A stretch of 35,954 nt of DNA from the IMG/VR virus record IMGVR_UViG_3300030098_006240, positions 1-35,954 of that record. The stretch is one strand, 5' to 3'. Below the pieces are notes generated by a model. The model was given only the letters and a program-made list of their open reading frames with translations, searched no databases and was not told the origin of the DNA. The position numbers were made by a program, and so were the translations under genes. This document shows positions 8,109 to 15,913 of this stretch, piece after piece; position 1 is the first letter of the stretch, and each line of letters opens with the position of its first letter. The stretch comes from a virus.

Positions 8109-10375
8109 CAGCTGTAAGTCATCCTTCCATAAGCTCGAATGGTACCAAGGTTCCAGCCTTGCTTGTTTAAGTCTACCACACTATTGTTGCAGCGGTTACA
8201 TGCATGTGTAGCAGTCCCTAAGTCGCAGCCAGCAAAACCTTCTGTTCTGTATGAGCGTTGCGACTCTATGGGGGTGGAAGTTCCGCAAGCGCTACGATTT
8301 GCAAAACTAAGCTGAAGTATATCAATAGCTGTAGGCAGCTCTAGAGCAGCAAATTCTGTGCGTCCAGTTGCTTCATAAAGAGCCATAATTTCACTTACCA
8401 AGCCGCTTTCTTCAGGGTGAAATTGACGCGGTGGTTTTATCCCGCAATTTTCACGTATGCGACCTGCCAAAATCCTGTCGCCGTCAATGCCCTCAATGTT
8501 GGCAATTGCAGCGTCCCAATCAAACCATTGATACACACTGCCAGTGCCTTGGCACGGATGCTTCAATCCGGAGCACGCGCTACCAAAAGAAATAGGCAGA
8601 TACAAATCAGTGTTATCTGGATTAAAAGTCACTTGCATCCGCACGACGCCTGTGCAATTAGGAAGAGTAGCACCGCTTGTTTCAACATAACCGACAAAAG
8701 TGCCAGGGATTCCTATAGACCCCGTAGACCCAATCGAATAAGAAAGTCCCCATCCGTTGGGAATGCCGCCATGGCAACAAGATGGCTGGGAACAATTGAA
8801 ACGCAAACTGTCATCACTTGTACACCAATGCCCCAACTTAATTCTTGGGCACTGCAATAATCCTTTTTCACCTACATCAAACTTGTTGCCAGAACCTTGT
8901 GTGCATTCAACCGAAAAGCTCAAAACCATTTGCAAGCCAAGATGCCGCTGGCCAAAAGCAGTATACCCTTTAAGACAATCGTAATTTGAGTGCGGAATAT
9001 TGCCAAAGCCGCATTCTATGTAATCAGTTATGAACGCAGGGAAAGTTGTCGGGCAGCACAACTGGTCAATAATACCGCAATTGTCTACGCACTCTGTGGG
9101 CGGCCCGCTAGCAGGAGTAACGGTGGGAAATTCTGGCGTAGAACCACACATATCTTGCTTTGAACAAATCAAAGCGTTGCCTTGGGTGCTGTTTCCGCAA
9201 TCAATTGTTAGGCCATCAAGCGCGCTTGGATCCAAAGGAACTCGCAAGCTTTGGCCACCAAACGCTTCCGCAAACCCATCTTCAAGCGTGCCAGTGCAAC
9301 TTGATTCCGTTGGCCCTAATTCAAACGCTGACTTAATATTTATTGATACGCTCAAGCTATGGCTTTGGTTTCCAAACGGGCAGCAAGGCCCGGCCAAGTC
9401 GCAATCCCCAGTTTGGTCGCACTCAATATTTTCATCTTTGCAAAAACACCTATCGTCCCCTGGGGGTGGTGGGCAGCATCTCTGGCCAGAAGGGCAATTT
9501 TCTGCGCAATTTCCATGACAAGTTTGTGGCCCGGGGTCATCTCCGCACCCGTCAAGGCAATCCCCGCAGGTTGCTCTTATTGGATCATTATTGCAAAAGG
9601 GTCCGCCAAACCCGCCGCAGTAATAATCGATAGTTAAAAGTTGCCCATCCCACTCGCAGTAATCAATAATTTCTACGTCACAGGAATCGCAACAAACAGG
9701 GCAACTAGCATTTCCTTCGCCGCAATCTCTTCTTTCGCATGGAATGTCATACGGATCAGGTAACCCTGGCCATGAATCCCCATCGCGGCAAAATTGACGA
9801 ATGTCGCCAACAAACGAATCATCTGGGCAACTGCCAATACTATCATCCCCTAAGCCTGCCCTTACAAGAGTCCAACATTTGCCTCGCCATGTGTAAATAG
9901 GACGAATGGCACGGCAAGGTGGAGGCTGCGAAGGATTATCCGACCGGCATTCAGGAACATCTATTAAATCACGACCTGTTGTTGCAATAGGCACGCATTG
10001 TTTGCCGTTGCACCCTTTGTTGCAACATGGAAAAGAAACTTCATTGCCTTGCTCGTCGATATACGTGCTTCCTGACGTGCAACGATATTCAGGCTCAAAT
10101 ATAGGCCCTGTTGAGTACCAAGCGCCACATCTACATTCCGCCTTTCCCTCATCCGTTTCCAAATCGTCGCAACAATCAGCGCATCCACCCTCTGTTTCGC
10201 TGTTTAATTGATGGTAAATCAAAACGCAATCTTGGGGAAGCTGCGTTTTGCAATCAGGCGGGTCTGCCCATTCTGGACATAGGGGTCGCAATATGTACCA
10301 ACAACAATTTTCACAAGCCCTGCACAAGTCAGCGCAAGGTTGATTGTGCAAAGTTTGCCGCGTGTCAATTAGCAT
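8108..10375 (-). CDS. 755-aa extremely cysteine-rich virion-module protein
   Basis: By my count the product has about 70 cysteines in 755 residues (about 9%), many as C-C pairs or C-x2-C and C-x3-C. They are densest in residues 1-340, with Gly, Asp and Pro between them. This resembles extracellular knottin, EGF or granulin-like disulfide modules more than zinc fingers, because histidines are few. The C-terminal half has beta-sandwich-like stretches, including N-P-D-N-T-D-L-Y-L-P. There is no N-terminal signal peptide. Its start shares one base with the stop of the 241-aa gene (TAATG) and its stop overlaps the next start (ATGA). Position among virion genes suggests an exposed tail component. 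I cannot assign a family. Confidence 0.8.
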   Translation of the reverse strand: MLIDTRQTLHNQPCADLCRACENCCWYILRPLCPEWADPPDCKTQLPQDCVLIYHQLNSETEGGCADCCDDLETDEGKAECRCGAWYSTGPIFEPEYRCTSGSTYIDEQGNEVSFPCCNKGCNGKQCVPIATTGRDLIDVPECRSDNPSQPPPCRAIRPIYTWRGKCWTLVRAGLGDDSIGSCPDDSFVGDIRQFCRDGDSWPGLPDPYDIPCERRDCGEGNASCPVCCDSCDVEIIDYCEWDGQLLTIDYYCGGFGGPFCNNDPIRATCGDCLDGCGDDPGPQTCHGNCAENCPSGQRCCPPPPGDDRCFCKDENIECDQTGDCDLAGPCCPFGNQSHSLSVSINIKSAFELGPTESSCTGTLEDGFAEAFGGQSLRVPLDPSALDGLTIDCGNSTQGNALICSKQDMCGSTPEFPTVTPASGPPTECVDNCGIIDQLCCPTTFPAFITDYIECGFGNIPHSNYDCLKGYTAFGQRHLGLQMVLSFSVECTQGSGNKFDVGEKGLLQCPRIKLGHWCTSDDSLRFNCSQPSCCHGGIPNGWGLSYSIGSTGSIGIPGTFVGYVETSGATLPNCTGVVRMQVTFNPDNTDLYLPISFGSACSGLKHPCQGTGSVYQWFDWDAAIANIEGIDGDRILAGRIRENCGIKPPRQFHPEESGLVSEIMALYEATGRTEFAALELPTAIDILQLSFANRSACGTSTPIESQRSYRTEGFAGCDLGTATHACNRCNNSVVDLNKQGWNLGTIRAYGRMTYS

Positions 10376-11100
10376 TAATAATTCCGTGGTGTTCTTGTTT
10401 GACTGTATGCTTCATTGCCAGGAAGGGGCGTAATGTCAAAAGGAACACTGGTAAGGGGCTCGGTGCCACCGCCATCGCCTTCATCTTCTCCGCAATACAA
10501 GCAGGGCTGCACCACAGCGCTAAACCAATAAAAAGTGTTTGGGCCAAGGAGCCTGTCTGTTTGCATACATTGGCTGCAAACTAGCTCCTCAGATTCTCCT
10601 TCGTCACCCTTCGATGCTTCAAACTCAGCACATACAGCTGCGTTCATTGTCACTATGTGGCCTTCGCCACCACTGCATATAGGTTGCGCTTGACATTCCA
10701 GGCCCTGAAAACATTCTGGAATAGTGGCAGGCGGAATCACAATTGGTTTGCCAGATTCGCAAACAAGGTTTTCTTCGTACGTGTTAGAAGCCACAAACTT
10801 GTAAGAGCCGGGGGAATCGTCCTTTGCATCTTGTGGCACCTGTATGGTTGCTGGAATTCCTCGCGGCCCAGCAACCTCAACAGCAACGTAGTTGCAACCT
10901 TGGCTGTCAAAAGAATTGCCAAATTCAATGACTGCGGGGAAGGCCCTGTACTTCATGAGGCCGCCGCCGCCATTGTGTATTGCGTACTCAATCAGGGGCA
11001 TGTATTGCTGAATCGCCTGAAGCTCAGAACCCAGCTGCAAAACGTATTCGCGCCACGTGCTGCTAAGCCAAGGTTTTCCATTAGGAGGTGTGCCAGGCAT
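10375..11100 (-). CDS. Hypothetical virion-module protein (241 aa) with C-terminal cysteines
   Basis: The N-terminal 90 residues contain an amphipathic helix and a beta-type segment (Y-R-A-F-P-A-V-I-E-F). The C-terminal half has about nine cysteines, including C-S-Q-C and C-L-Y-C, and a Gly/Glu-rich loop, so it shares the cysteine-rich character of the 755-aa product that follows it by a one-base TAATG overlap. It lies 2 bases downstream of the 263-aa gene. I do not recognise a family. The coupling suggests the 241-, 755- and 146-aa products form one assembly, which is inference. Confidence 0.75.
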   Translation of the reverse strand: MPGTPPNGKPWLSSTWREYVLQLGSELQAIQQYMPLIEYAIHNGGGGLMKYRAFPAVIEFGNSFDSQGCNYVAVEVAGPRGIPATIQVPQDAKDDSPGSYKFVASNTYEENLVCESGKPIVIPPATIPECFQGLECQAQPICSGGEGHIVTMNAAVCAEFEASKGDEGESEELVCSQCMQTDRLLGPNTFYWFSAVVQPCLYCGEDEGDGGGTEPLTSVPFDITPLPGNEAYSQTRTPRNY

Positions 11101-11102
11101 AA

Positions 11103-11894
11103 TTAAAACTCAAACTGGCCGATTACCCAGCCGTCATTATCTCTTTCAACAGTTGGCGTGTAAATGCTGCCACCAATGCGCTCTTCAAACCTGTCTGCAC
11201 GCGCCGTAAATTCGTAATAGCCCTTGAATCGATACGTGTTTGCGCCGTCGCTGACCAGCCCACCAAACTCGTCCATTTGTACGCCATCAAAGCGCACTGC
11301 TTTTTCACCAAAATCGACGCCGCCAAGTGTTGTCCTTGCGCATCTTCCTCCAAGAAAATTCAAGACCCCACCAGTAGACCTGATTGGGTTTCGCGATGTG
11401 TAAAAAGGAAGGCGTATTTTGAGTTGCTGCACAGTGGTGACAATTGGGCGCGGCAAACTAACCGGCTGGCCATTTACTATCACGCTGTCAACAGACTTGG
11501 CTGCATATTCTGCGCGCAAACTCATGGTTCCTGGAATGTTTGCCGCGCCCCCTGCTTGCCCCGGAATTACAAAATACTGAGCAGTTACCAGAAACTTGTC
11601 TGCGCCCAAAGAAGCTACATCTACAGTTTGCAAAGGAAGCTCTGTGTCGATTGGATGCATTATGCGGGCGCCGCTTTCGTTTCCATAAACAGGCCCTAGG
11701 GGAGTTGCGTTGTTGCTGCCCGAATCCTCCGCTTTCATGTCCGCGATAATGTCGTCAAATGACGCCATGTTAGTTCGAGGTGTCACATTGTTGTAAACAA
11801 TAAATTTTCGCGTTGATTTTGTGCGGCTGTAGTCAGGCACGCCCTTGGTGAACGATGACCCAATAACATCACTTTCTAAAATTGTTGTAGCCAT
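11103..11894 (-). CDS. Virion-module protein (263 aa) sharing its N-terminal domain with the 95-aa neighbour
   Basis: The ATG at 11894 is preceded by an AGGTGA ribosome-binding site. The first 105 residues align by eye with the whole upstream 95-aa product: an I-G-S-x2-T-K opening, R-T-x2-T-R-x-F-x-V, an H-P or H-P-I segment, L-P-L-Q-S/T, and a V-x-A-Q-Y-F end. After this domain there is a unique beta-rich C-terminal region of about 155 residues ending W-V-I-G-Q-F-E-F. No enzyme motif is visible. Context places it in the tail/virion module, and the repeated domain suggests an assembly or interaction fold. Confidence 0.8.
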   Translation of the reverse strand: MATTILESDVIGSSFTKGVPDYSRTKSTRKFIVYNNVTPRTNMASFDDIIADMKAEDSGSNNATPLGPVYGNESGARIMHPIDTELPLQTVDVASLGADKFLVTAQYFVIPGQAGGAANIPGTMSLRAEYAAKSVDSVIVNGQPVSLPRPIVTTVQQLKIRLPFYTSRNPIRSTGGVLNFLGGRCARTTLGGVDFGEKAVRFDGVQMDEFGGLVSDGANTYRFKGYYEFTARADRFEERIGGSIYTPTVERDNDGWVIGQFEF

Positions 11895-11901
11895 ATGTCA
11901 C

Positions 11902-12183
11902 CTAAAAGGGATAGAAATATTGCGCATCAACAATCCATCTTCCTCGCCCCGCTTTACGCGCAGATAAAGACTGAAGGGGCAAGCCGCTGTTGGCAACTCC
12001 AAAAACATGTGGGTGCGTTGTTCCGATGCCGCTTTGCACCGATGTTATTACCGTGTCTTTTGTTTCGTTCCCACTTGCAGCAACCAGGAATCTCCTCGTA
12101 GCTCGTGTCCGCTTGTGATCGACGCCAAAATTTTTGGTTATTTCGGAGCCGGGTATGTCAAATGCAATAATAGATACAGCCAT
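11902..12183 (-). CDS. Stand-alone copy of the 263-aa protein's N-terminal domain (93 aa)
   Basis: From the ATG at 12183 the product is 93 residues. An in-frame TTG at 12189 would add two residues and overlaps the previous stop, so I prefer the ATG. The product corresponds over its full length to the N-terminal domain of the gene just downstream, including P-G-S-E-I-T-K, R-T-R-A-T-R-R-F-L-V, T-H-P-H-V-F-G, L-P-L-Q-S-L and I-V-D-A-Q-Y-F. This looks like tandem duplication followed by loss or gain of the C-terminal part. Function unknown; probably structural. Confidence 0.75.
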   Translation of the reverse strand: MAVSIIAFDIPGSEITKNFGVDHKRTRATRRFLVAASGNETKDTVITSVQSGIGTTHPHVFGVANSGLPLQSLSARKAGRGRWIVDAQYFYPF

Positions 12184-12185
12184 TT

Positions 12186-12314
12186 TCAATCCAGCGCGTT
12201 GTCAATCGTAGTTCGCAACTGCGATACTTCCGCCAAAAGCTGACGCATTGTTTGATCCAAAGAATCCAATTTGGTTTCCACTTGGCTTAAATCTACATTG
12301 GGTTCTTCGTCCAC
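12186..12314 (-). CDS. 42-aa coiled-coil peptide with GTG start
   Basis: This small gene uses a GTG at 12314, one base after the stop of the 174-aa gene, with a good AGGAGA ribosome-binding site ending about 6 bases upstream. The product is acidic at its N-terminus (V-D-E-E-P-N-V-D). It then forms a heptad-like helix (L-S-Q-V-E-T-K-L-D-S-L-D-Q and R-Q-L-L-A-E-V-S-Q-L-R), predicting a short coiled coil. Its TGA at 12186-12188 sits immediately before the next start. The fit between neighbouring genes supports it as real. A multimerisation or chaperone-like role is a guess. Confidence 0.7.
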   Translation of the reverse strand: MDEEPNVDLSQVETKLDSLDQTMRQLLAEVSQLRTTIDNALD

Positions 12315-12315
12315 T

Positions 12316-12840
12316 TTATGTCTCCTGCACAGGACCGCCAGACCCACCAAATTGATCGGTCACGCGCCCTTGAATTGACAATCCAACAAAAGGCTGGTCC
12401 ATGTCAAAGTTAATTGTGACACGTTCAACAGTCATCATAAACTTGATGACCTTTTCATCGCCTTGCGTAGCCGTTGAGTTGCGCCCATAGCCGATTGTGA
12501 ATTTAACGCCAATGCGATTTTTGTCAGGGTCTTCGAGATTAGCCAGGCCGATTGCTGACGCGGTTGACACACAAAACCCTTGCATAACCACTTCGCCACG
12601 AAGCTGCCCAAGGCTACGCATTTGTGTGTCATCAATAATGTTATTAGAACCAAACGTAGCCGTGTCCCATTCGCCAGTGGCATCTATGAAATCTGTTCCA
12701 AAAGACATCTGAGCCTGTGTAACCTTGATTTCATAGTCCGGGCTGCCACTGCTGGTGGCACCGCGATAGATAAGTGCTACCGCAGTGCTTTCGCCAGTAA
12801 ACGGCTTTAGGGCAAGATCCGGTTGGGAGCGCCTTGGCAT
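12316..12840 (-). CDS. Hypothetical structural protein (174 aa), beta-rich
   Basis: The product begins with a basic M-P-R-R-S-Q-P and continues with alternating beta-strand segments, a W-D-T-A-T-F-G motif, a G-E-V-V-M-Q-G strand and a C-terminal V-G-L-S-I-Q-G-R-V strand. Size and all-beta character are compatible with a tail-tube or decoration fold, but I see no diagnostic motif. It lies 3 bases after the 71-aa gene and one base before the 42-aa coiled-coil gene. A virion role is inferred from context. Confidence 0.75.
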   Translation of the reverse strand: MPRRSQPDLALKPFTGESTAVALIYRGATSSGSPDYEIKVTQAQMSFGTDFIDATGEWDTATFGSNNIIDDTQMRSLGQLRGEVVMQGFCVSTASAIGLANLEDPDKNRIGVKFTIGYGRNSTATQGDEKVIKFMMTVERVTINFDMDQPFVGLSIQGRVTDQFGGSGGPVQET

Positions 12841-12843
12841 GGC

Positions 12844-13059
12844 TTAGGCTACAGTAATAGCGTTGAAGTCAGCGGTGCTGGAAGTGCCTTCGTTTACATA
12901 AAGCGCAGTGCCGTCCCCACCATCAGTGTGAATGAAAATACATCCCGTGGCGTAGCCAGCGACAGAACCCGGAACGGTTTTTCCGTAATCCAGAATCTTG
13001 CCGTTGTATTCAATTTCAGCTTCTTTGTTAAGCTGTTCCAGAGCGTTGTGACCAGGCAT
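12844..13059 (-). CDS. Small conserved phage protein (71 aa), likely capsid/tail decoration
   Basis: The sequence G-Y-A-T-G-C-I-F-I-H-T-D-G-G-D-G-T-A-L-Y-V-N-E-G-T followed by D-F-N-A-I is a pattern I know from small beta-rich domains of marine phages, where a G-C-x-F-h-x-T-D-G strand is followed by L-Y-V-N-E-G-T. It occurs alone or attached to head and fibre proteins, so a decoration or trimerisation role is plausible. It is preceded by GAGG upstream of the ATG at 13059 and sits 11 bases after the adaptor-like gene. Confidence 0.8.
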   Translation of the reverse strand: MPGHNALEQLNKEAEIEYNGKILDYGKTVPGSVAGYATGCIFIHTDGGDGTALYVNEGTSSTADFNAITVA

Positions 13060-13070
13060 ATTGTTTTACC

Positions 13071-14102
13071 TCAATAAAGTGTGCTGTTGTAAGTTACGTT
13101 GTTGTTTGGGTCGCGGTACTTTGGAAAGCTTGTCCGTTTATCGGAGCTATCGCCGTTGTATCCAAAGTACTCGACCCGGGAAACCGTTCGATCCTGAGCT
13201 ACTGCGGATTGTAGTTGCTGTGCGTAAAGCCTTGCAAATGTTCCGTTATTGGGGTGGTCTGCGTAGCCTTCTGCAATAGCCAGGGCGGCATTGATCACAA
13301 TGCCTTCATACCGGTCAGGGATGACTTGCGAGCCAGTCCCGTCAGTGTGCGTAATGTCATTTAAGTACCCGTACCGAAGTATATAATCAGTGTCCGGTGG
13401 CGGGTAGAACATGAACTTGCTCAGTTTTTCGTCATAAGAAACGTATTGCGGCCTATTTGGGGAGATCGTCTTGGCCGAGTACATGTTCATCATGGTGTCC
13501 CAAGGGATCACCTCAAGGTGGGGTTTGCTAATGTTCAGGTCATGAACCATGGGCCCATCAAACCCACTGAAATGCGTTGCCGCATCGTGAAACACCTGAT
13601 AGAAAGTAAACGACACCCCTGTGGTTTTAGCCGTAACATCAAGGTCGGCGTTTGCTGCGGCCAGCGTCATGTTGGTTGCTGTCAAAGCAGCCGGAATGTG
13701 CCAGCCATCTGCGATACCAAGACCAGAAACTTCAACAACGGTGGTTTTTTGATCTGTGCTGTCAAAAGCCCATGTAGGAACTGCTCCGCCACCAGTAAAA
13801 TTAAAGGTGATGGTTCCGTTGACAACCACAGGGCCACTCGAAGCGTCCAGTTTGCTGTTTGCGTGTGACGCCGTGTAGGGATCATTCAGGTACGCGGCGC
13901 TGTTGGAGCGGAGCCACGACCAGACATGAGACACTCTTTCCCCGGGCATCGGTGGGGGCATCAAGAAGTCTTTGAGCGCCCTGTCCGCAATGTTGGTGAT
14001 CAGGCTTGCCGTGCCGGTCGGGGCACTAGCGGCTGTTGATGAATACCCGTAACCCAGAAAGTGCGATACTTCGCTGATAATTACGCTTGCTGCTACTGCC
14101 AT
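13071..14102 (-). CDS. Putative head-tail adaptor (connector) protein, 343 aa
   Basis: I chose the ATG at 14102, preceded by AAAGG at suitable spacing, over a TTG six codons upstream; the upstream gene ends at 14104. The N-terminal helix region reads I-S-E-V-S-H-F-L-G. A central segment of about residues 90-170 is beta-rich and may be an insertion. The C-terminal part has the order typical of phage adaptor/connector proteins: Y-D-E-K-L-S-K-F-M-F-Y-P-P-P-D, then Y-I-L-R-Y-G-Y, then V-I-P-D-R-Y-E-G-I-V followed by an alanine-rich helix. Such proteins join the portal to the tail. The assignment is from this pattern and from context. Confidence 0.65.
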   Translation of the reverse strand: MAVAASVIISEVSHFLGYGYSSTAASAPTGTASLITNIADRALKDFLMPPPMPGERVSHVWSWLRSNSAAYLNDPYTASHANSKLDASSGPVVVNGTITFNFTGGGAVPTWAFDSTDQKTTVVEVSGLGIADGWHIPAALTATNMTLAAANADLDVTAKTTGVSFTFYQVFHDAATHFSGFDGPMVHDLNISKPHLEVIPWDTMMNMYSAKTISPNRPQYVSYDEKLSKFMFYPPPDTDYILRYGYLNDITHTDGTGSQVIPDRYEGIVINAALAIAEGYADHPNNGTFARLYAQQLQSAVAQDRTVSRVEYFGYNGDSSDKRTSFPKYRDPNNNVTYNSTLY

Positions 14103-14103
14103 G

Positions 14104-14787
14104 TCAATACACCTTTGCAATCAACGCGTTTCCTGGCACTGACAGGGAGCCCATGCTGCATGTGACAACCAGCTTCTGGAACATGGAAAGGCCAGGGATG
14201 TAACAAAGCGGCGTAGTATCAATGCCAGAACCAACAGCAGTTCCGCGCATATCGAGGGCAGCAAGTGATGACAAATCCGCCGGATCTATACCATCCAAAG
14301 TGGTGGTCGCCATCCAAAGCCCATTTTTTTCATTTGTGCCATCGCCACCGCGAACGAAAGATTCGTACGTAGTTTCCGTAACTGGGTGCGTAAAAATCAT
14401 GTTCGTCCTTGTCCCTCCCACATCTGCTTGATTTTCGTCCAGCAAAGTAGCGTTGTTCGAGGTCACGCGTGCAATTTTTACGGTTCCAAGAAGGGTTAGC
14501 ATTGCAGGGTTTTGTGAAGACGATTGCATTGGTGTTCCTTGCGTAACACACCCGTAAACGTCAAACTCTGCGTCGTTGCTGCCAAGCCCTGCTTGATAAG
14601 AACCAATCAAGGGCATCAAAAACAAGCCCTCTACATCTTCAGTGTTGATGACAGATATTCTTTTTGCAAGCGAATCAGTGTCAAGTCGCTCTTGTGATAT
14701 GTAAACAACCGAATCGCCATAGGGCTCAGCGTTTCCGCTTGCCATATCAACGTCATCACGAAGCCAACTGAAGCCTGTATTGAACAT
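14104..14787 (-). CDS. Virion protein, paralogue B of a tandem pair (227 aa)
   Basis: The ATG at 14787 is preceded by AAGG. The product starts M-F-N-T-G-F-S-W-L and ends S-M-F-Q-K-L, then a beta strand, then N-A-L-I-A-K-V-Y. The upstream 219-aa product has M-Y-N-T-G-F-H-W-L at the start and V-F-Q-K-L with N-V-L-V-A-R-L-Y at the end, so the two are diverged tandem duplicates of similar length. The body is beta-strand rich, as in decoration or tail-tube proteins. No enzymatic motif is seen and the function is unknown. Confidence 0.8.
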   Translation of the reverse strand: MFNTGFSWLRDDVDMASGNAEPYGDSVVYISQERLDTDSLAKRISVINTEDVEGLFLMPLIGSYQAGLGSNDAEFDVYGCVTQGTPMQSSSQNPAMLTLLGTVKIARVTSNNATLLDENQADVGGTRTNMIFTHPVTETTYESFVRGGDGTNEKNGLWMATTTLDGIDPADLSSLAALDMRGTAVGSGIDTTPLCYIPGLSMFQKLVVTCSMGSLSVPGNALIAKVY

Positions 14788-14796
14788 TAATAGCCC

Positions 14797-15456
14797 TTAA
14801 TACAGCCTGGCAACAAGTACGTTGGCTGAAGTAGTGCCCGCAGTTCCTTGATGGAAAACAAAGAAAAGCTTCTGGAACACTGACACGTTAGAAAAAACAC
14901 CAAACCCAGCATCGCCGCTTGCGCCAGGAATGTGATAATCAGAAACATCACTCGTGTTGGCAGTTGTTGCGTGCGTTACGGCTGTAGTAAACAATTCTGC
15001 TTGATCATTAGCCTGCGTGCTGCCGCCAACATATCCGGTGTACGTTCGCCCATTGTGAGTAAGCGCAAGCTGTTCAGCAGAACCGCTGTCAAAATATTGG
15101 TTCGTAATAGCTGTCATTGCACCAGAACCAACAGTACCCACAGCGTGCGTACCAAGCCGCGCAACAAACACTGGATTGCTGTCCCACGTGTCCTGCGTCG
15201 GCTCACCGAATCCAATAGCGCCATAAATAACAATGTTTGCAGTCGTTGAATTGCTGCCAGTAGCAGTCGAAGACGCAAAAGCAGACATGGCAAGAGACTT
15301 CGCGCCTTCGACGTTCAGCGTAAGCAACTTGTTTGCAGCGATGTCTTCAGCAATTCTGGCAGAAGAAACCCACGCAGAAGTGCCGCCGTAGTAATCGGCG
15401 CTTTCGCAATCAACCAGGTCATCGCCACCTAGCCAATGAAAGCCAGTGTTGTACAT
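14797..15456 (-). CDS. Virion protein, paralogue A of a tandem pair (219 aa)
   Basis: This is the first member of the pair described for 14104..14787. It shares the M-Y-N-T-G-F-x-W-L opening, the S-V-F-Q-K-L motif near residue 188 and the N-V-L-V-A-R-L-Y end. The middle is rich in Ala, Ser, Thr and Gly with alternating strands. The ATG lies 3 bases after the stop of the 43-aa basic peptide gene. The start region has only a purine-rich, weak ribosome-binding site, so expression may depend on coupling to that small gene. Confidence 0.8.
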   Translation of the reverse strand: MYNTGFHWLGGDDLVDCESADYYGGTSAWVSSARIAEDIAANKLLTLNVEGAKSLAMSAFASSTATGSNSTTANIVIYGAIGFGEPTQDTWDSNPVFVARLGTHAVGTVGSGAMTAITNQYFDSGSAEQLALTHNGRTYTGYVGGSTQANDQAELFTTAVTHATTANTSDVSDYHIPGASGDAGFGVFSNVSVFQKLFFVFHQGTAGTTSANVLVARLY

Positions 15457-15459
15457 GGT

Positions 15460-15591
15460 TCACTTTTTCTTTCTTGGATTAGTGGAGCGCCTGGAAGCCA
15501 TTGCGCCTCTCACGTTAGTCTTTTTTGGCCCAGAACTTCTCGCAGCCTTTTTGGTTCTGCGAGGATTTTTTGATGTGGCATTACGAGCCAT
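15460..15591 (-). CDS. 43-aa strongly basic peptide
   Basis: The ATG at 15591 has an AAGGAAA ribosome-binding site and opens 43 codons ending in K-K-K. About sixteen residues are Lys or Arg and none are acidic (for example R-R-T-K-K-A-A-R-S-S and R-K-K-K). It sits tightly between two genes. Such peptides usually bind nucleic acid or act in condensation inside the virion. That role is inference and no family is recognised. Confidence 0.6.
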   Translation of the reverse strand: MARNATSKNPRRTKKAARSSGPKKTNVRGAMASRRSTNPRKKK

Positions 15592-15601
15592 TGCTGTTTC
15601 C

Positions 15602-15721
15602 TTATTTCTTTTTCTTCTTCTTCTTAGCTGTTTTGGCGTTCATTTTCTTGGTCACCTTTTTTACATCCCGCTTAGGAGGGCGACCACGCTTGCTTCCGTA
15701 TGTCCCAGGTCCCATTGGCAT
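15602..15721 (-). CDS. 39-aa basic peptide (GTYGSKRGRPPK type)
   Basis: An ATG at 15721 gives M-P-M-G-P-G-T-Y-G-S-K-R-G-R-P-P-K-R followed by a lysine-rich tail ending in a run of seven lysines. The G-T-Y-G-S-K-x-G-R-P-P-K motif is one I know from small proteins encoded near structural genes in many phages. G-R-P resembles an AT-hook core, so minor-groove DNA binding is possible. A purine-rich AAGG lies about 10 bases upstream. It ends 10 bases before the 43-aa basic peptide, so the two may work together. Confidence 0.7.
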   Translation of the reverse strand: MPMGPGTYGSKRGRPPKRDVKKVTKKMNAKTAKKKKKKK

Positions 15722-15748
15722 TGTCTGCAACCTTCTTTCTTACCACAG

Positions 15749-15913
15749 TTACGTGTCATCTTCTTCGTCATCAATTTCAATTACCATGAGTAAATCCATG
15801 GCAATGTCAAACAGAACTCCGGCCACTTGCCATTTATCTAGCTCAAATTCCGTCATCCAGTAAATCGAATGTTTGTGGACTTCAGCTTTCATTTTTTCGG
15901 CAGCTGACAACAT
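15749..15913 (-). CDS. 54-aa small acidic-tailed hypothetical protein
   Basis: The ATG at 15913 directly follows the TAA of the metallophosphoesterase gene. The 54 residues begin with a charged helix (L-S-A-A-E-K-M-K-A-E-V-H-K-H), then a hydrophobic amphipathic helix (V-A-G-V-L-F-D-I-A-M-D-L-L-M-V-I), and end in an acidic D-D-E-E-D-D-T tail. The acidic tail next to two very basic peptides invites the idea of charge-based interaction, but this is speculative. Confidence 0.55.
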   Translation of the reverse strand: MLSAAEKMKAEVHKHSIYWMTEFELDKWQVAGVLFDIAMDLLMVIEIDDEEDDT

